Source: Anarhynchus alexandrinus (Eukaryota; Chordata; Aves; Charadriiformes; Charadriidae). From it: a stretch of 64,000 nucleotides of DNA. Under the pieces are notes generated by a model, which had not been told where the DNA came from, ran no database searches, and saw only the letters and a list, made by a program, of their open reading frames with translations. The stretch spans positions 124,001 through 188,000 of the forward strand of contig VUYV01000073.1 of the NCBI GenBank assembly GCA_008711295.1, read 5' to 3'. This document shows, one piece after another, positions 1 through 13,200 of the stretch. Each line of letters starts with the position of its first letter. The stretch's first letter is position 1. Position numbers and translations under genes: made by a program.

Positions 1-3000
1 ATGGTTTTCAGAGAAAGTGAGCATGTTTTGTTTTTTTTTTTTTTTTTAACTTTCCTGCTAATTTATTAAATAATCCAAATCTAGATGGTAGTGAGAGTAT
101 TTTCCTCACAGCATCATTTAGAGATATTAGAGGAACTGCAGCTAGGGAAAAAAAAAGACAAAGCTGCTTAAGTCTTAAATGACTACATTAGTTTCCAATC
201 ATGTTCTTATTCATTTTAGCTTTATGATATAAACTTGTTCTCTTGAATAAGTCAGAAGCAATTCTTTCCTATGATTCTGCCAGAGTAAGGGGTGTATCAA
301 CCTCTATAATCTGACACAACGTATACTCAACAGACTGTGACACAGTCAGTCAAGTGCCCAGAAAGGGACTTTTTCCTTAAATTTAGAATTCAACATCTAG
401 AAGGATCTGGAGCAAATAAAAAATCTCTGCCATTAGTTTCTTTATATCTCATGGGAAAGACACACAGATGCCCCTTCTGTTAGATAATGTGGATCCTTCC
501 ACTCTGCAAAGTCAAGGTTCCCAAAACAGCTAAACTGTAAAATACAGACACAAAAATGTGCCTTTCAGAAGACGTGGGTTCCCAAGGGGTGTCTCTTTCC
601 CAGAGGTTATATCTATATACAGGATACAATTTCTCCAGTGTGCCTGTCCTTTCAAATGATTTCAAGACTCACAGGTATATATATGAAACACAGCCCATTG
701 AGTATTTGTCAGCTGAGGCGAATCCTTTGTTGCCCCCTCCAGCCGCTGCCCTGAGATCTGGGGAGATAATATTTCACCAAAATATTCCCCTCAGTACCTC
801 TGTTGTTAAATGTTGTCTGGATAGGGAAAAGGACTCCAGTCAAAATAATAAAAACATAACAGCATGATTCAGTGTTCACCCAAAAAATCCTTCAAAGTCC
901 ACTTGAACTTCTGTGGATATAAAAAAATCTATAAAAATATACGCAGATACAAAAAATATGATGTAAAAATACTGCTCCAACACCAGAAAAAAAGAAAAAA
1001 AACCCAACCAACCAACCAACCCAAAAACACAGCATCAAAATTTGAGTCTGCATGGGTTATAAATTGCTTATAAAATTACTTTGCATTTTTTAGAAGGTAG
1101 GTTTTCACAGATATACACTTTGAATATGCAATCAAACTATTTTAAATTTCTGTTGGTAATTTGTATAAGACCAGCCAGTCCTGGTTTTTATATAGTACTT
1201 TCATCTAACATGGTTCGCCTAGCATAGGCAATGGAGTTTCTCTCTCCACAGGTGAGAAAACTGAGGAATGGGAAAGAAATGGTTAATGTCTTTACAGAAA
1301 AACAGGGACAAGAACTAAAGCTGACCTTGCTTATAGTCTATACATTGACCTGAATGTTCATGAAGTAAAGTCTGTGTGTTGTGAAGCCTCGTATATATCC
1401 TCGGATCAAACATTTTCTTTAGTCAAATAGCACTGATTTTTGGGAAAGCTCCTGGGGCATTTAATATGCTAGAAAATTCATATCACTCTGTAAACTATGC
1501 TTTCCAGTGCTGGAGTCCTATTTACAGAGTAGCATAGATGCAATGAGTCCTTTTGAAAGGGATAATGTCAGACAGTTGCTTCAGCCAAGCCGCAGTGTTG
1601 TTTTCTCCCTTGCCGTTTTCATTTTGGCCTTTCTAGTCTTTGGATTCGGCGTAGTTGTACTTGTGTTGTCCATTACAGATTTACTACTAAGTCTGTCTCT
1701 GGAAGCAGCCAGCAAAACTTACAGTGAATCAAATCTCACATGCTTGCCCTGCATTGTTTTATTGTATTCCTCTAGCATCCAGACACTGACTCTGGTTATT
1801 TCTGAACAAAAAGTATGTGGAAAAGAAATTATGTATGCATGCATGTGTGTTTTATAGACATGGACAAATACATACAATCGTGTACTCATTTTCAAAAATA
1901 GATGATATGTTACAGTTAAAATACATTGCTGGTTTATAGCATTTTCAGTGAGGGAGAAACATATACAAAAGCTACAAAAAAAATACAGCGTCTATTTTCT
2001 GAAGATATCAACATGCACTGTTTAATTATACTATTTCAGAACTAGCTTTAACTCTGGGCTGGGACTACAGAGAATGACACACACACTCAAACTACAGAAT
2101 AGAGACAGAAAATAAAGAACAGTGCCTTTCCATCCCAGTAGAAACTCAAAGAAACACAATTCCAGACTTCTAGCAGTTGGGCAAATTGTCTCATCAACTT
2201 CTCTTTTCTGAGTCTGCCTATAAAATAACTATTTAGGCAAAAGGGAAAACTCTCAAAGGGAGAAAAAATAAAGCACTGAAATGTTTCATTTTTTATTCTC
2301 AGAGCCCAAATTAAAGGCATGTATAGTTAAAAAAAAAAAGCTCTGGAAACAAAAAAATGCTTATAAACATGCTATTGCTTTATTTGGTGTGTTCCACACA
2401 CCTCCTCCTTTCCAATGCCCATAATTATTTCTGTGACTAGCTAAAAATACCCAAAATTACCCTGATAAAAAATGTGTTCCTAGTGGCCAGCCTAGCCAAG
2501 TTCTTTTTTCTCCTTGCACAAAGAAAGGATGGATCCTCAACAATAATTCCCTACTTAACATGCATATTAAAAACATAAGATGAGCAACGATGTTTACAAC
2601 CTAACACTGGTGATTCTGGAAAGGATGGCTCAGGGCACTGCATAGTTATATTGTTGCAGCTCTGCAATAAACCTGTAGTTTATGAGAACTTGTGGCTCAA
2701 GAAAAAGATTAATGTTGCTAATTATTTAGTGCTTACATATTGTACTATATTGTTTTATTTTCAGTTATATATGTATACTACCTGTCCAGTTTAATGGGCC
2801 CAAAAATTTGAATAAGAGACACACAGTTGCTTTGCATATATTTGGAGAGGTATAAGACAAGCCAGTAAAACATTTAATAAACAAAGGACTAGCCACTGCA
2901 AGCGTGAAGTGAAAATGAAGCAATTCTTTCTTGAAAGGGCCCTTGAAACATAATTCTCAAAATAAGCATGCAACAAAGAAATATGAGCAAAGGTCTGCAT

Positions 3001-4028
3001 AGCAATCCTGTGTAGCAACACAGCCTAGGTTTCGGCCTGTATGACTATGAAAAAAAAATATGTTATGGCAAAAATTTTAATGGGCCCTAATGAACTGAGC
3101 AAGATTCTTTCAAATTCTCTTCAGTCACTGTAGGAAATATCCTGTTCCCAACTCCTTATGTTACCGCCATTTGCATCTTCTCCCCTACTTCCCTCCCACT
3201 CTCTTCCAAGCTTAAGGAATGCTTTAACTTGAAGCTGAGGGATAATTTTGTTAGATTTCATGATTTTCAGGTTTAGCTAAACTAGAAAGCCAAAGAAAAT
3301 GAAGATTACCAGTTTATATTATTTTGACTTGGACTTTGCCTGATTTCAAGAGAAGAGCATGCAAAAGAAGTAATAACCTGTAGGAATATGGTTTTTTCCA
3401 ACCTATTTTAGGATGTGCCACATTTTCCTGTCATCTATTAAAACTTCCTCCCTTACTCCTCACCCCCAAAACCATTTCATTTTAATTTCTTTGAATTTTA
3501 TGGTCAAACTATTATTTTCAAAAAAAGATACACTCTTCTAAGCTCAACTCATACTTACAATAAGTAAGAAATTACATTCAGAGCCACTGCATATCAACTT
3601 TAACTGATGCATTCCTTTAAATTAATACATACTAACTAAAACCGGCATTTTTTGCGAAAAGATAATGCGCTGAAATGAAAAGCAATTACCTTTCTTTTAA
3701 AATAAGTGTTTTCTGTTACTGTTGCGGTCAAAATAATGAGTTATATTATGATTTGAGGAATCACCGTGCATGAAAGTGGTTATTCTGTTTGGTTCCTTTT
3801 TAAAGTTTTCTTATTACCCATGAATTGTTTAGAAACAGACCATCAGCAAAACAAAACAAAACAAAAAGTTATAAGAACACACTTAACTGTCAGAGTATAG
3901 GCATGGTTTTAATTCAAGACATGGTTTTACACCATATTTCTTTAGCCTTAGAAGATAAGCTACAGTAGCCTCATTCTAGCATACAACCCGTAGCTCATTT
4001 TTATATTAGCACATTTTATGTTCAAATA
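1..4028. other. AT-rich noncoding stretch, no gene seen
   Basis: I see no gene in this stretch. It holds a 17-nt T run (31-47) and a short CCAA microsatellite (about 1001-1026). ORFs at 556-867, 864-1073 and 1507-1857 (+) and 2087-2320 and 2791-3021 (-) have no recognisable domain. The 1507-1857 ORF encodes a hydrophobic segment around residues 32-65, which T-rich DNA often gives by chance. No CR1 tail, LTR terminus or RNA gene was recognised. Confidence 0.6.
1001..1026. repeat. (CCAA)n microsatellite
   Basis: About five tandem CCAA units follow an A-rich run. It is a simple repeat with no sign of function. Confidence 0.8.
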
Positions 4029-4262
4029 GATGAAGACAGCTCCTTATCATATATGAACAATGCTCAGAAATGCATTTTTATGTGTCCAAGACCCATAAAG
4101 GAGGAAGTAAATCAGTGGTTGAGTATGACTATGTTATACACTGGAGATGAAGATATCTCCTTATCATATATGAACGACGCTCAGAAATGTATTTTTATGT
4201 GTCCAAGACCTGTAAAGGAGGAAGTAAATCAATGGTTGAGTATGACTACGTTATACACTGGA
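4029..4262. repeat. 117-bp tandem dimer
   Basis: Two adjacent 117-bp units (4029-4145 and 4146-4262) align without gaps. I count 9 differences, so they are about 92% identical. Because 117 is divisible by three, the plus-strand frame runs through both units and gives an 81-residue ORF (4053-4298) with a repeated 39-residue block containing CIFMCPRP and KEEVNQWLSM. A degraded start of a third unit may follow (GAACAATG near 4280). Most differences are transitions spread over all codon positions, and I recognise no domain, so coding is doubtful. Confidence 0.9.
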
Positions 4263-6884
4263 GCAAATGGTAGCAGCATGAACAATGGTTGTGATTGAAC
4301 TGACTCTGGCACTTGATACAGTGTCTTCACACAGCATAAGATAGGTGGTTTGTAGTTGACTTTGTTATCCTACATCCATTGCTCTGACACTCCTAGGCAG
4401 CTCCCAGTTCATCTAGTGAAGGCTCATGTTCCTTTTCCATATTTTCTTGTTTGCTAGATTGCTAGATTACTATCTATAGCAATAGGTAATGCTTGTTCAC
4501 ACATTAATCTTTCCTGTTTCTTAACATCACAAAGCAATTAGCTCTACCTTTCAGTGGGCTGAGTATAGTAGAGCCATGGAGGCTTAAGGAGTTGCTATGA
4601 CCCCTGCCACTGAAATTTGGCATAATACAAAGGTTTTGAAATCTAGGCTTTTCCTTTGGATCCTGATATTAGCCATATAGAACTAACAGATCTACATTTC
4701 CTCTAAGATCTAGTATTTTCTCAGTGCAGTTGTGTTGAGTTAGTTCTAGGCCTTGTCTTAAAACATTAAGTTTCTGAAGGTTAGAGTAAAAGCTGCCCTG
4801 TTTCTAAACCAGTGTCCTCCACTCATGAGAATTTCATTGCAGACTGCACTGGAAGTTTGCAATATTCTCACTCTTTACAGTTCAGACACTTTTCAATAGC
4901 CTGTATTTCCAAGAATTAATAACTAAACATCAAATCAAATGAAGGGGTAAGTACGTATGTGGTGAGCTGGACACACATGTGCCCACACCATTTTTAATTT
5001 AAACCTCTTTTAACTGTATATATATTAATAAGGTCTAAACATATGCACTTTCACCCAAACTAATATAACTTAATACCAATGCATATTTATTGTTATTAGA
5101 TTTTTATAGCATTTTTCCTGTATGGCACCTCATAGGCGTTAAGTTAGCTGAATTCTCTAAAATTCAGGCTGTTTAGAGAACAATAGGTCCTTTCACAAGC
5201 AACATTAACTGCTTAGCAATTTATAGCTCTTATTTACACTTACCTTGTGCAATATATGTAGCATAAATCTTCATTGAAACCAATAAATTAATGTATTTGG
5301 ATATTATGAAACAAGAAAATATCTGAGATGTTTTCTTGTGTTTCATAAAAAAGGTCTTCAGGCTTGGGTGTAAGCAAAAATATCCCTATTAAATATAAGA
5401 TGCAATTTCTGAAAATAGTTTTCTATATTAAGGTTTCATTTAACTTTTTGTTCTCTCTGCTCCTCCCACCCCCCTCATTTACTATGTTTAAGAGAGAAAG
5501 CCTCCAGTAAAGATGAGCTAGGAACAGAAAAGGAAAATCAACCTATTATACCGGAGCACTGACTCTGACAGCGTTATAAATGATGGCAAGGCTCCAATTT
5601 TGAAAATTGTTTCATTTAAAATCTAAACATTGAATCCCTGTACAGTGTTTAGAGGCTTCTCAGCCTTCTCTGATTCAATTTAGAGGAAACATTTATGGGG
5701 TTTAAATTGTTCCTGGCAATTTTGAGCTCTGTTGCATTTTAAACAAATGTATTTTATACAATGCTGTGCCACATACAGTCCCAAGAAATCTAAAAATATC
5801 AATCAAATCCCATTTGCAAACCAGTTTTACTAATAGTCAGTGGTTCAACTGTTCTTCCCTCTTGGAATAAAGGGTAGTTTAAAACTGATAACTGTGAAAT
5901 ACATATTTCCAACAGCACTCCTTCTCATATGGAATGACTAAAAGACTTCTACAATCAAATCAACTAAACCTTTCAAAACAGCATGTAGATTTCTTGTTCA
6001 GTTATTATATATAAGCCCAATACATTAATCAAACATCAGAGAAGTTCAACATGGCACTATATGGATACTAAAACTTTTGGTTTGTTTAATTTTTAAAAAA
6101 ATAAAAATACACATACAAAAATGCAATAACTGTGCCCTTCTCTTTTAGAGATATTATAATTTAATACCAGATAGACTGTTCTTGGTGTGTCAGCTATTCA
6201 TTTTTCTAAGATTTTTTTTCTTCTCTTGGCAGTTGCTGTACTATTCTTATTCTACATATACCTATAGCTGAAGTGCCACAGCTGCGGTGAGTTCACCCCA
6301 TTTATTCTACTTCTTGTGAGTTTTATAAAGAGGATGGATCTGTTCTACCTCAAGATATAAAATGTATACTAGTATACACAGATTAAAAGAACACTTAAAG
6401 GTTGAATACAGAGTAACATGGTCCTATTCTCAATGCTTTATTGGCAAGTCCTGCACTCCTGTCAATTCTAATTATGTAGTATGTCAATACCTGCATAATA
6501 TTCTTAAAATATTTAAACTTCCATTAGCTGTTTTAAGTCTTCATTTACCTTACCTTTTAAATATTTCGTTTGTCCTATTTAAAATTTTCTTTCTCTTTTC
6601 TGACACTTGCCTGCCTGCTCAATTTTTCCTTTTTAATGAACCTATTTTTACAGAATCCAACTTTAATTCTAGCTTGTCTTCCTGCCTAAGTATTATTATG
6701 TTTTTTTTCTTTCCGTCTTCCTGTTACTTTGAATTCTCATTCTTGGAAAATCTAATAAGTAGCCTCTCTCTGATTTTTTTTCCACTTTTTCTTCCTTCTA
6801 TTTTTTTTCATTTAGACAGTATAATTACCTATTACTTCACATTAGCCCTCTCAAGGTGCAGATTGCTTTTCACATTTATTGCGG
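4263..6884. other. AT-rich noncoding stretch
   Basis: I see no gene. The 175-residue ORF at 6362-6889 (+) is Phe/Leu/Ser-rich because it is read through a pyrimidine-rich tract (6530-6860). It has no motif and I treat it as chance. No repeat terminus was recognised. Confidence 0.6.
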
Positions 6885-6973
6885 CCTGATTTTCAAAGCT
6901 GAGCTGATAGATGTTTGCAAAATACACTAACTTCAGTCAGATTGAATATTTCAGTGCCTTTATGAAAATCAAG
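6885..6973. repeat. Degenerate inverted-arm interspersed repeat
   Basis: The left arm CCTGATTTTCAAAG (6885-6898) is complementary, with a 2-nt bulge, to the right arm at 6958-6973 (CTTTATGAAAATCAAG). The overall form resembles a palindromic repeat class that I recall from turtle, crocodile and bird DNA, whose consensus is bounded by GATTTTCA / TGAAAATC with a central 'cattgacttcaatg'. The arms are seen directly. The family assignment is from memory. Confidence 0.4.
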
Positions 6974-8429
6974 TTCAGAGTTATGTTTTCATCTTAATTT
7001 AAATTTTCTGCTAACAAAAACTTTTTTAACTACTCACATTCCACCTTTCTCATTGTCTAAGAACTTGGCCATTCTTTCAGTTCAAACCCTATCATTGAAA
7101 TGATTGGCAGTACCTCCAATTAGCATAACTTCAACTAATCAGGTGAACAGTTACATTTTTTTTTAACTTTATAAACTGATTAAAGTTGAACCAGTACATC
7201 ATTTCTCTTTCTAAAAATCCAAAAGATTTACACCAACTGTTTAGAGCAAGCACATTTTTGCTTGCAGCTGTCAAAACAGCCTGTCAGTTCAATTATCTGG
7301 AATGCCTATTAGTCAATTTTTAATAAAGCTTCAACTACTTTTCTCTGCTGTTTAATGAATAAGGTCCTTCTGCACACCTTTTAAATATGTGTTTCATGGC
7401 CCCTATGGAATTCAGAAATTATAAAGAAAAAGTGATTTGATTTACTCATAAGATGCATTATAATTTCACGTGCTGCATGAAACTCCCATTACTTTCTGCT
7501 TATGGGACCTCCTGCACTCTTTTGACATTATTAGACCTTCTGCTGGAAAAAGCATCTTGTATTGCTAACAGCACTTTAAAAAATATGGCACTGGTAAGGT
7601 GTTTTGTTTTAACATCTTCCCATACTCACTGAGTAAAAGAGAGAAAGATAAACTGAGTGCTTATTTACATAGTAATAGTATGAAATGGCTGTGTCATTTT
7701 ATTTTTCTTTAAAAAAACCCAATTATTACTAGTAGAGCAGGGAATGGCAAAATGGGGAGGGATAGAACTCTATGCACAGCTCGTATTCAGTTCGTGTTCA
7801 TTGGATCTGCTTCATCTGCCCCCAAAGTGGGTCAGGCCTCCTGCCAGAGGGCTGGCCAAGTCAGAGTTTTGGTTTCCTGAGCGTACATGTCAGGAGAAGA
7901 CTCTTTACTGACACCTGCCCTCTAGATTCAGAGTGTTGTTCAAGGCAACACAGCACCCTTTCTTCCTCTGGTGAAATATTATCACAATCTCTTTGCCAGA
8001 AAGTGTGTCCTTTGCTGTTTGGCCACAGCATAAATGAGGCTGCAGTACTTGTCCATGTGGTTGCCCTTAGATGATGGTGCTGTCATATAACAGCAGCAGT
8101 CTCTAGGCTTCCTTCCTAGCAGGGTCAAAGGGAATTTAGTCACTAAGTTGTTACAGTTTTGAGGAGCCGAAATGACCATTACTTGCTTGGCCTTATCTTT
8201 CCTGGCAGCTGCTTTCTTGACACAGCTTTCCATGGGATATTGTCTTTCAGGCTGCTTTCTGCTCAAGCAACAGGATAAAATTTTACTCATATTTCTAATG
8301 GGAACGAATTTTCTTTCTGTTCCACCTCACACAGCTAATCTCCTATGTGAAATGATACTGATGACTCAACTGAAGATAGAGGACACTATTGCCTGGGTTA
8401 GACAGATAATCCAGCTGTGCAGTTATTAG
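6974..8429. other. Noncoding stretch with ORFs on both strands at 7772-8429
   Basis: I see no convincing gene. Between 7750 and 8430 base composition is more even, and ORFs of 100, 102 and 85 residues occur on both strands (7772-8074 +, 7982-8290 -, 8172-8429 +). None matches a family I know. The minus ORF is rich in Lys and Arg and could be a decayed pseudogene, but I cannot name a parent. Confidence 0.5.
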
Positions 8430-8477
8430 TTTTGTTTTGTTTTGTTTTGTTTTGCTTTACTTTGCTTTGTTTTTCTT
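8430..8477. repeat. (TTTTG)n microsatellite
   Basis: Five near-perfect TTTTG units are followed by variants (TTTGC, TTTAC). The array runs directly into a G-rich tract. Confidence 0.9.
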
Positions 8478-8497
8478 GGGGGGTGGGGTGGGTGGTG
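8478..8497 (+). repeat. G-rich tract
   Basis: G runs of 6, 4, 3 and 2 are separated by single T residues. Only three runs reach three or more G, so a full three-tetrad quadruplex is not supported; a two-tetrad form is possible. Confidence 0.6.
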
Positions 8498-9739
8498 TCA
8501 CTATTTTCCCTGAGTGTGAACACTCAAGTCATTTAAGTACATCTGAAGTTCAATGAGACTTTCTCATCCAGCCTTATCTGAACCATTGAGACATGGCAAG
8601 TCAAAATCTTTCCTGTAAGTGAATAGCTACAAATGCTTTAAAATCACCAGTTACTGAATAGGTGAGACGTGTTTAAAAATGAAACAGAGTTTGTATAAGA
8701 AGCATATCTGACTGTGATAAGCCTACAGTGAACATGAGATTTGTGATGAAATGGCATGAACTTTTCATTTAAAATGAGTATACCAAGACATCATTAGGAC
8801 TTTTAAACTAAGAGTTAAGTTTTGTTTCAGCATTATCATAAACAAGAAATCCTAAATCTTTTCCTTATAGAAAGAAAAAAAAATAAATCTCCTCCTCTCT
8901 TCCACGTATACCATCCTCTAACAGTGGATATCCTTCCAGTCCTGGTCTATGTCCAGAAACTTTTAGCAGTTTCTCAGCTTCCAGCAGCCTCTGCCCCCTC
9001 TTTGTCCTAAGAAAAATATTTTTCTTTTTTTTTTTTTCCATCTATCCTCTGGGACACCTGGCTGCATGCCTACTCACTGATTCTCGCTGGGGCTGCCCAG
9101 TCTCTGTTCCTGCTGCAGACCCTCTGCTTGTTCTGTCTCCTTCACACACTGCTATGCACGTGCTGCTCTCCAGAAGCTTCTCCCAGCTGAGCAAGGTCAG
9201 CTGCTGTCAGGGAAAGCAGCATCTCCCCTTCTTCCAGAGGATTTCTCCTGACCCAGGCTTGAGCAGTCTGAACGATACAAAGCAGAGAGCTTTCCTCTCT
9301 GCTGCCCATCTATATCCCTAAAAAAGGAACAGAATATGAAAAAAAAAAAAAAGAAAATTATGATAATTGCAAATGGAATAGATAAACATCCATTACACTG
9401 ATGTAAAGCCTAACTCTACAAGTAGCCTCTAATCTTGGATGCTTGGAAGCCAGAGAACTTGAAAAGAGATGCTGGTTTTAAAATTACAGCCCATGTCAGA
9501 GATAAACAGGGTCATTTGAACAGAAGATTAGTGTAACCTGCAAAGAATGAAACAAATCATAAGGACCAAAATGTCTCTCTAATACTTTGCAACGTTTTAA
9601 GTGGTATTATGTCACATTATTTTTATCTATCTTCTTAGATACTACTATCATCATCACATTAACTCTGTATATCAAATTCATCCTCGTAATAGCTGCATAC
9701 TACTGAGAGAAATTATCCATGTTATATATGGGGAAACTG
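8498..9739. other. Noncoding stretch
   Basis: I see no gene. The GC-richer block inside it is listed separately. The 62-residue ORF at 8822-9010 has no domain. Confidence 0.6.
9017..9354. repeat. GC-richer block bounded by complementary T and A runs
   Basis: A T tract with an interrupting C (about 9017-9038) and an A tract with an interrupting G (about 9339-9357) are near-perfect reverse complements of each other. They bracket about 300 bp that is clearly richer in G and C than the flanks. I recognise no repeat family or coding frame inside it. It may be an old insertion or simply two homopolymers near a GC-richer patch. Confidence 0.4.
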
Positions 9740-9754
9740 AAACAGTGAAAGACT

Positions 9755-10215
9755 AGGGGTGAGATCCAATACTGTGCGTAGGCGTCTAAAATTGCATTTT
9801 ACTGGATTTTTGGTGTTTAAATCCAAATCTGTGATCAAAAATTAGTCCTCTGTGGTGCTTAGCCCTGGAGGTGCCTAAATTTTATAGACTTCCTAGTTTT
9901 CCACCTGTCAGCTGTTTGGTACTTAGAGATCTGAGCTGCTCAAGCACAGATTGGTTCCAGTTTGGGCCTCTTGCAAGAGTTCAGTTAGGATGCCAAAACC
10001 CCCGCCTTAGCCTATTGCAGGGTTTCATCCAACAGCAACTGTCAGAACTGTGTCAAACATTTGAAATGCAAAGGCAGCCTATGCTTTCTTTAAAAATGAA
10101 AGGAGGATGCTGGCACCCTATGTTGACATGTTTTCCCCTTTCTTGTTTAGTAGGAGATGAAGCATTTGCCTAGGATGTAGCAGTGGGTTCATTCCCTTCT
10201 CTGTCTCCTGGAATT
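9755..10215 (+). repeat. tRNA-derived SINE-like element (copy 1)
   Basis: The 3' part carries a B-box-like GGTTCATTCCC (10186-10196) and an A-box-like TTTAGTAGGAG (10145-10155) about 41 nt upstream, close to tRNA promoter spacing. GAAGCA (10159-10164) sits between them. The upstream part (about 9755-9880) holds repeated 'ggtgcctaaa'-like words, which I associate with an old repeat shared by turtles, crocodilians and birds. The family assignment is from memory; the boxes are seen in the sequence. The outer limits are uncertain. Confidence 0.4.
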
Positions 10216-13200
10216 TAAATATACATTTTCCTGTTTTCCAGATAAGTGTCCTCATCACCAAGACTACGCTTCACCTAGAGCCCTTACAAGCTTCTCTCTT
10301 TCTGAACAGTGACTTAAATTGAAGGGCTAAACAGCCATTTTCCCTGGAGAGTTAAGCAACAATCCACTTACATGAAAGTCAGTTTAAAGAGAGCTTAAAA
10401 TTCAAGTCTTTCATTTTCCAGGGATTGCTCTAACCTAGAGCATGCTGCAGAAGGTGCATTGTGGAAACACCACAATCAGCATAGCCACAATTGCAATTCG
10501 TGAAAGTTTTGTTGGGTGTTTATCCATAGCTCGCACACACTTATTTGATCAAATTCCTCACAACTGAAGGCACAGTGACATCTAGTTTCTGAATACCAAG
10601 ACACTTATGTAGAAACGAGGTGCAGAATGTGCAGAAGTATATAAATGACTATGAAACCTCCAGGATGAATGAGGAGGCAGCTAAAGACACATAGGTGGCT
10701 GCTCAGAGGCTGCTGAGATCACAGTTTTGGACTACATGCCTAATACCTACATTTGCTATTTGTATTTTCTTTTTGATAGGATTGTAGATTTGGAGCTTTA
10801 ATTCTTTAATTTAGCAGTCCCAAAGTCCATGGCAAAATTTAATTTACTGCATTAAATTTTAACTGTGGGGCACAAGACCTTTCCAGAATGCATATGGCAT
10901 ATAATTAAAAACATAGATGTCCAAAATATATGTACAAAAGACACAGACTTGCCTGTTGAATTTAACATTGTCATATCTTGACCTTTGATCCCCTAACTGG
11001 TGGGGTTTTTTTGAATGGAATACTCTTAACTCCATCTGTAGCATCTCACCATGGTCCTTGGTCCTGGACTATCAGTAACCCCTTTCAGGTGAAGACAAAA
11101 ATGATTGCCAAGGATGTAAGACAGTAACTTATTTTGGTATTGTTTGTTACTTTACTTATCATTTAGCATTTATTGAGAAAAACAACACAGTGGAAACAGG
11201 ATTCCTTACTCACAGTCCTCACTCCCTGTGCTTTTTCTTGTTTGTAAAATACTGCTGACATTTTCATTTGTAAAAGATGTGACACTAGGGGGAAAAAAAG
11301 TGATTGTTCATTTGAGTAGAATGCTCACAGGACCAAATAAGATTTTAGATCCATTGGATACAAGGTAAATTGAGATAATTCTAGTTCAAACAGAACCTGT
11401 TCTTCCTTATTCTAAATTTGCATTACAAAAATATGAAAGAATCCTTCAGGGAGAAGGGGAGAGTTGTAAGGGAACAGGTTTTGGACAGCTGAAGGAAAAG
11501 ATGGGCACCTGCTGTTCAGCAAGTTGAGGGAATTGTTGCGTATTGCAAATTTTTTATGTGTTACCAGGACAAGCAGATGGCCAGAGACAGAGTTTTCTCC
11601 TTGTGTGTAGTTTATCTCTTTAAGTCTTCTAATGGTTTATATAAAGGTTTCCAGACATTTCATTCAGTTGAATTTAACACAGCTAATATATGTTTAAGCA
11701 GTACCAGTTGCTGTCAAAATTGGCTACTTGGTATAGATAACTCTTTCACATACTTCGGCAAAGATCGTAATATAAGGGGCAACGCTGTCTGCATGTTATT
11801 TCAGAGTGGTAATTCAGACCACGCGGGATGAAGCTGCTGCCTCACTCAACATGAGCCACTTGTGTTTTTCAAAAAATTACTTTGTCTTCCTGAGCCTTTA
11901 CTGGGGAAAGAATATAACAGCTTTTGTCTCTTGAGGAGTCTAGCAAAGTCTAATTGATGCTAACAATATGCAGAACTGGTCAATTTTGGTTTTTTTCTTT
12001 AATTCTACACCACCTTTTCTTTTCTGAAAATGTTTTTTGTTCATAAAATACAGACTGTCAAAAATATCTTTGTGAAAAAAGCCTATCCAGGTCATTATCA
12101 GTTTTCTGTTTTTGTTAAATACTATACAATGTTACTGACATACATATTTAAATTATTAAAGTACATTAAATAGTAGGGGATGCTCTTAAGCAGAGAAAAC
12201 AGGAAGAAGTGTGGGTCTGCATTTGGTAGTATCTGAGCATCTTCAGCAGGACATAAGAAGAGCAGGGACTGTTTTTTTCTGATACTTGTTCCTGTTTGGA
12301 CTACCTCTTTCCAACAGCTGCTAAAATTAAATAAAACAAAAATAATCTGTCAAAATAGAGGCTGGGTCCCAGAATTTCTTTATATTTCTTATTCTTATGT
12401 TCACTTTGTCTCTTCTGTATTCTCGCCTCTGCAGTAATGCGGTTGAAACAGCAGTTTCTGTACAATTAAGTGGTCTCTGAACTGATGCATTTTCAGTTTC
12501 AGTTTAGGACTGAAACCATCTAACATATGCATTGGGTAGCTATGTCTCTTTTTGGAAGTAACTTTTAGCGAGCAGTCATAACTGCAAACGCAAAGGAGAA
12601 AGTAGACTCCATTATTTCCACTTTAGTGGGGTTCCACACAGAAAATATTTGCTGCTCCAGTTTTCTGCTTCATATTGCATTTTTTAGGTTTAGTTACTTT
12701 TTTTACCTGTTAGTCAGCATTTATAATAAGATCTGATAACTAGCCCAGATCAAAAGATTGTACAATACAAGGAAGGATCTCTGAGAAACAGGAATATGTT
12801 TCGGGGTTTTTTTTTTGTCCTTAATGATATATCAGCTGCTGAAGGCAACATGATTCCTGAGTCTTTTCAAATTGGTGTTGGAGTTTAAAGTGGAGGTTTA
12901 GCAGTCTTATTCCAGGGCAACTTATACCAGCTCTCTGATCAATTTAAGTGACTAACTCAAGAAACGGGTACAGAGCAGAGCTATGTGAAACTTTCTGTAC
13001 GAATCCCACAATCAACTGAGATTTGAATGTGGAATTTATGAATCATTTAGGAAACCAGGGATGAGTTTCCAGCAGAGTGCTTCCTTTCTTGTCAGTTACA
13101 GAGTGGGCTGGCCATTTTGATCTGAATACCAAGCATCATCTCTTTCCAAGAGTAATCAGCTGGGCAGCTGACCGGTGACCACAGGAGCTCAGAGATCAGC

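Noticed and set aside
1507..1857. ORF with a predicted membrane-spanning stretch (+)
   Set aside because: Hydrophobic runs are expected from T-rich DNA. There is no homology I recognise, and no splice or promoter context.
6362..6889. Longest ORF in the window (175 residues, +)
   Set aside because: It is read through a T- and C-rich tract, is dominated by Phe, Leu and Ser, and contains no motif; a chance product of composition.
8478..8497. G-quadruplex
   Set aside because: Only three runs of three or more G are present, so a standard three-tetrad quadruplex is not supported.
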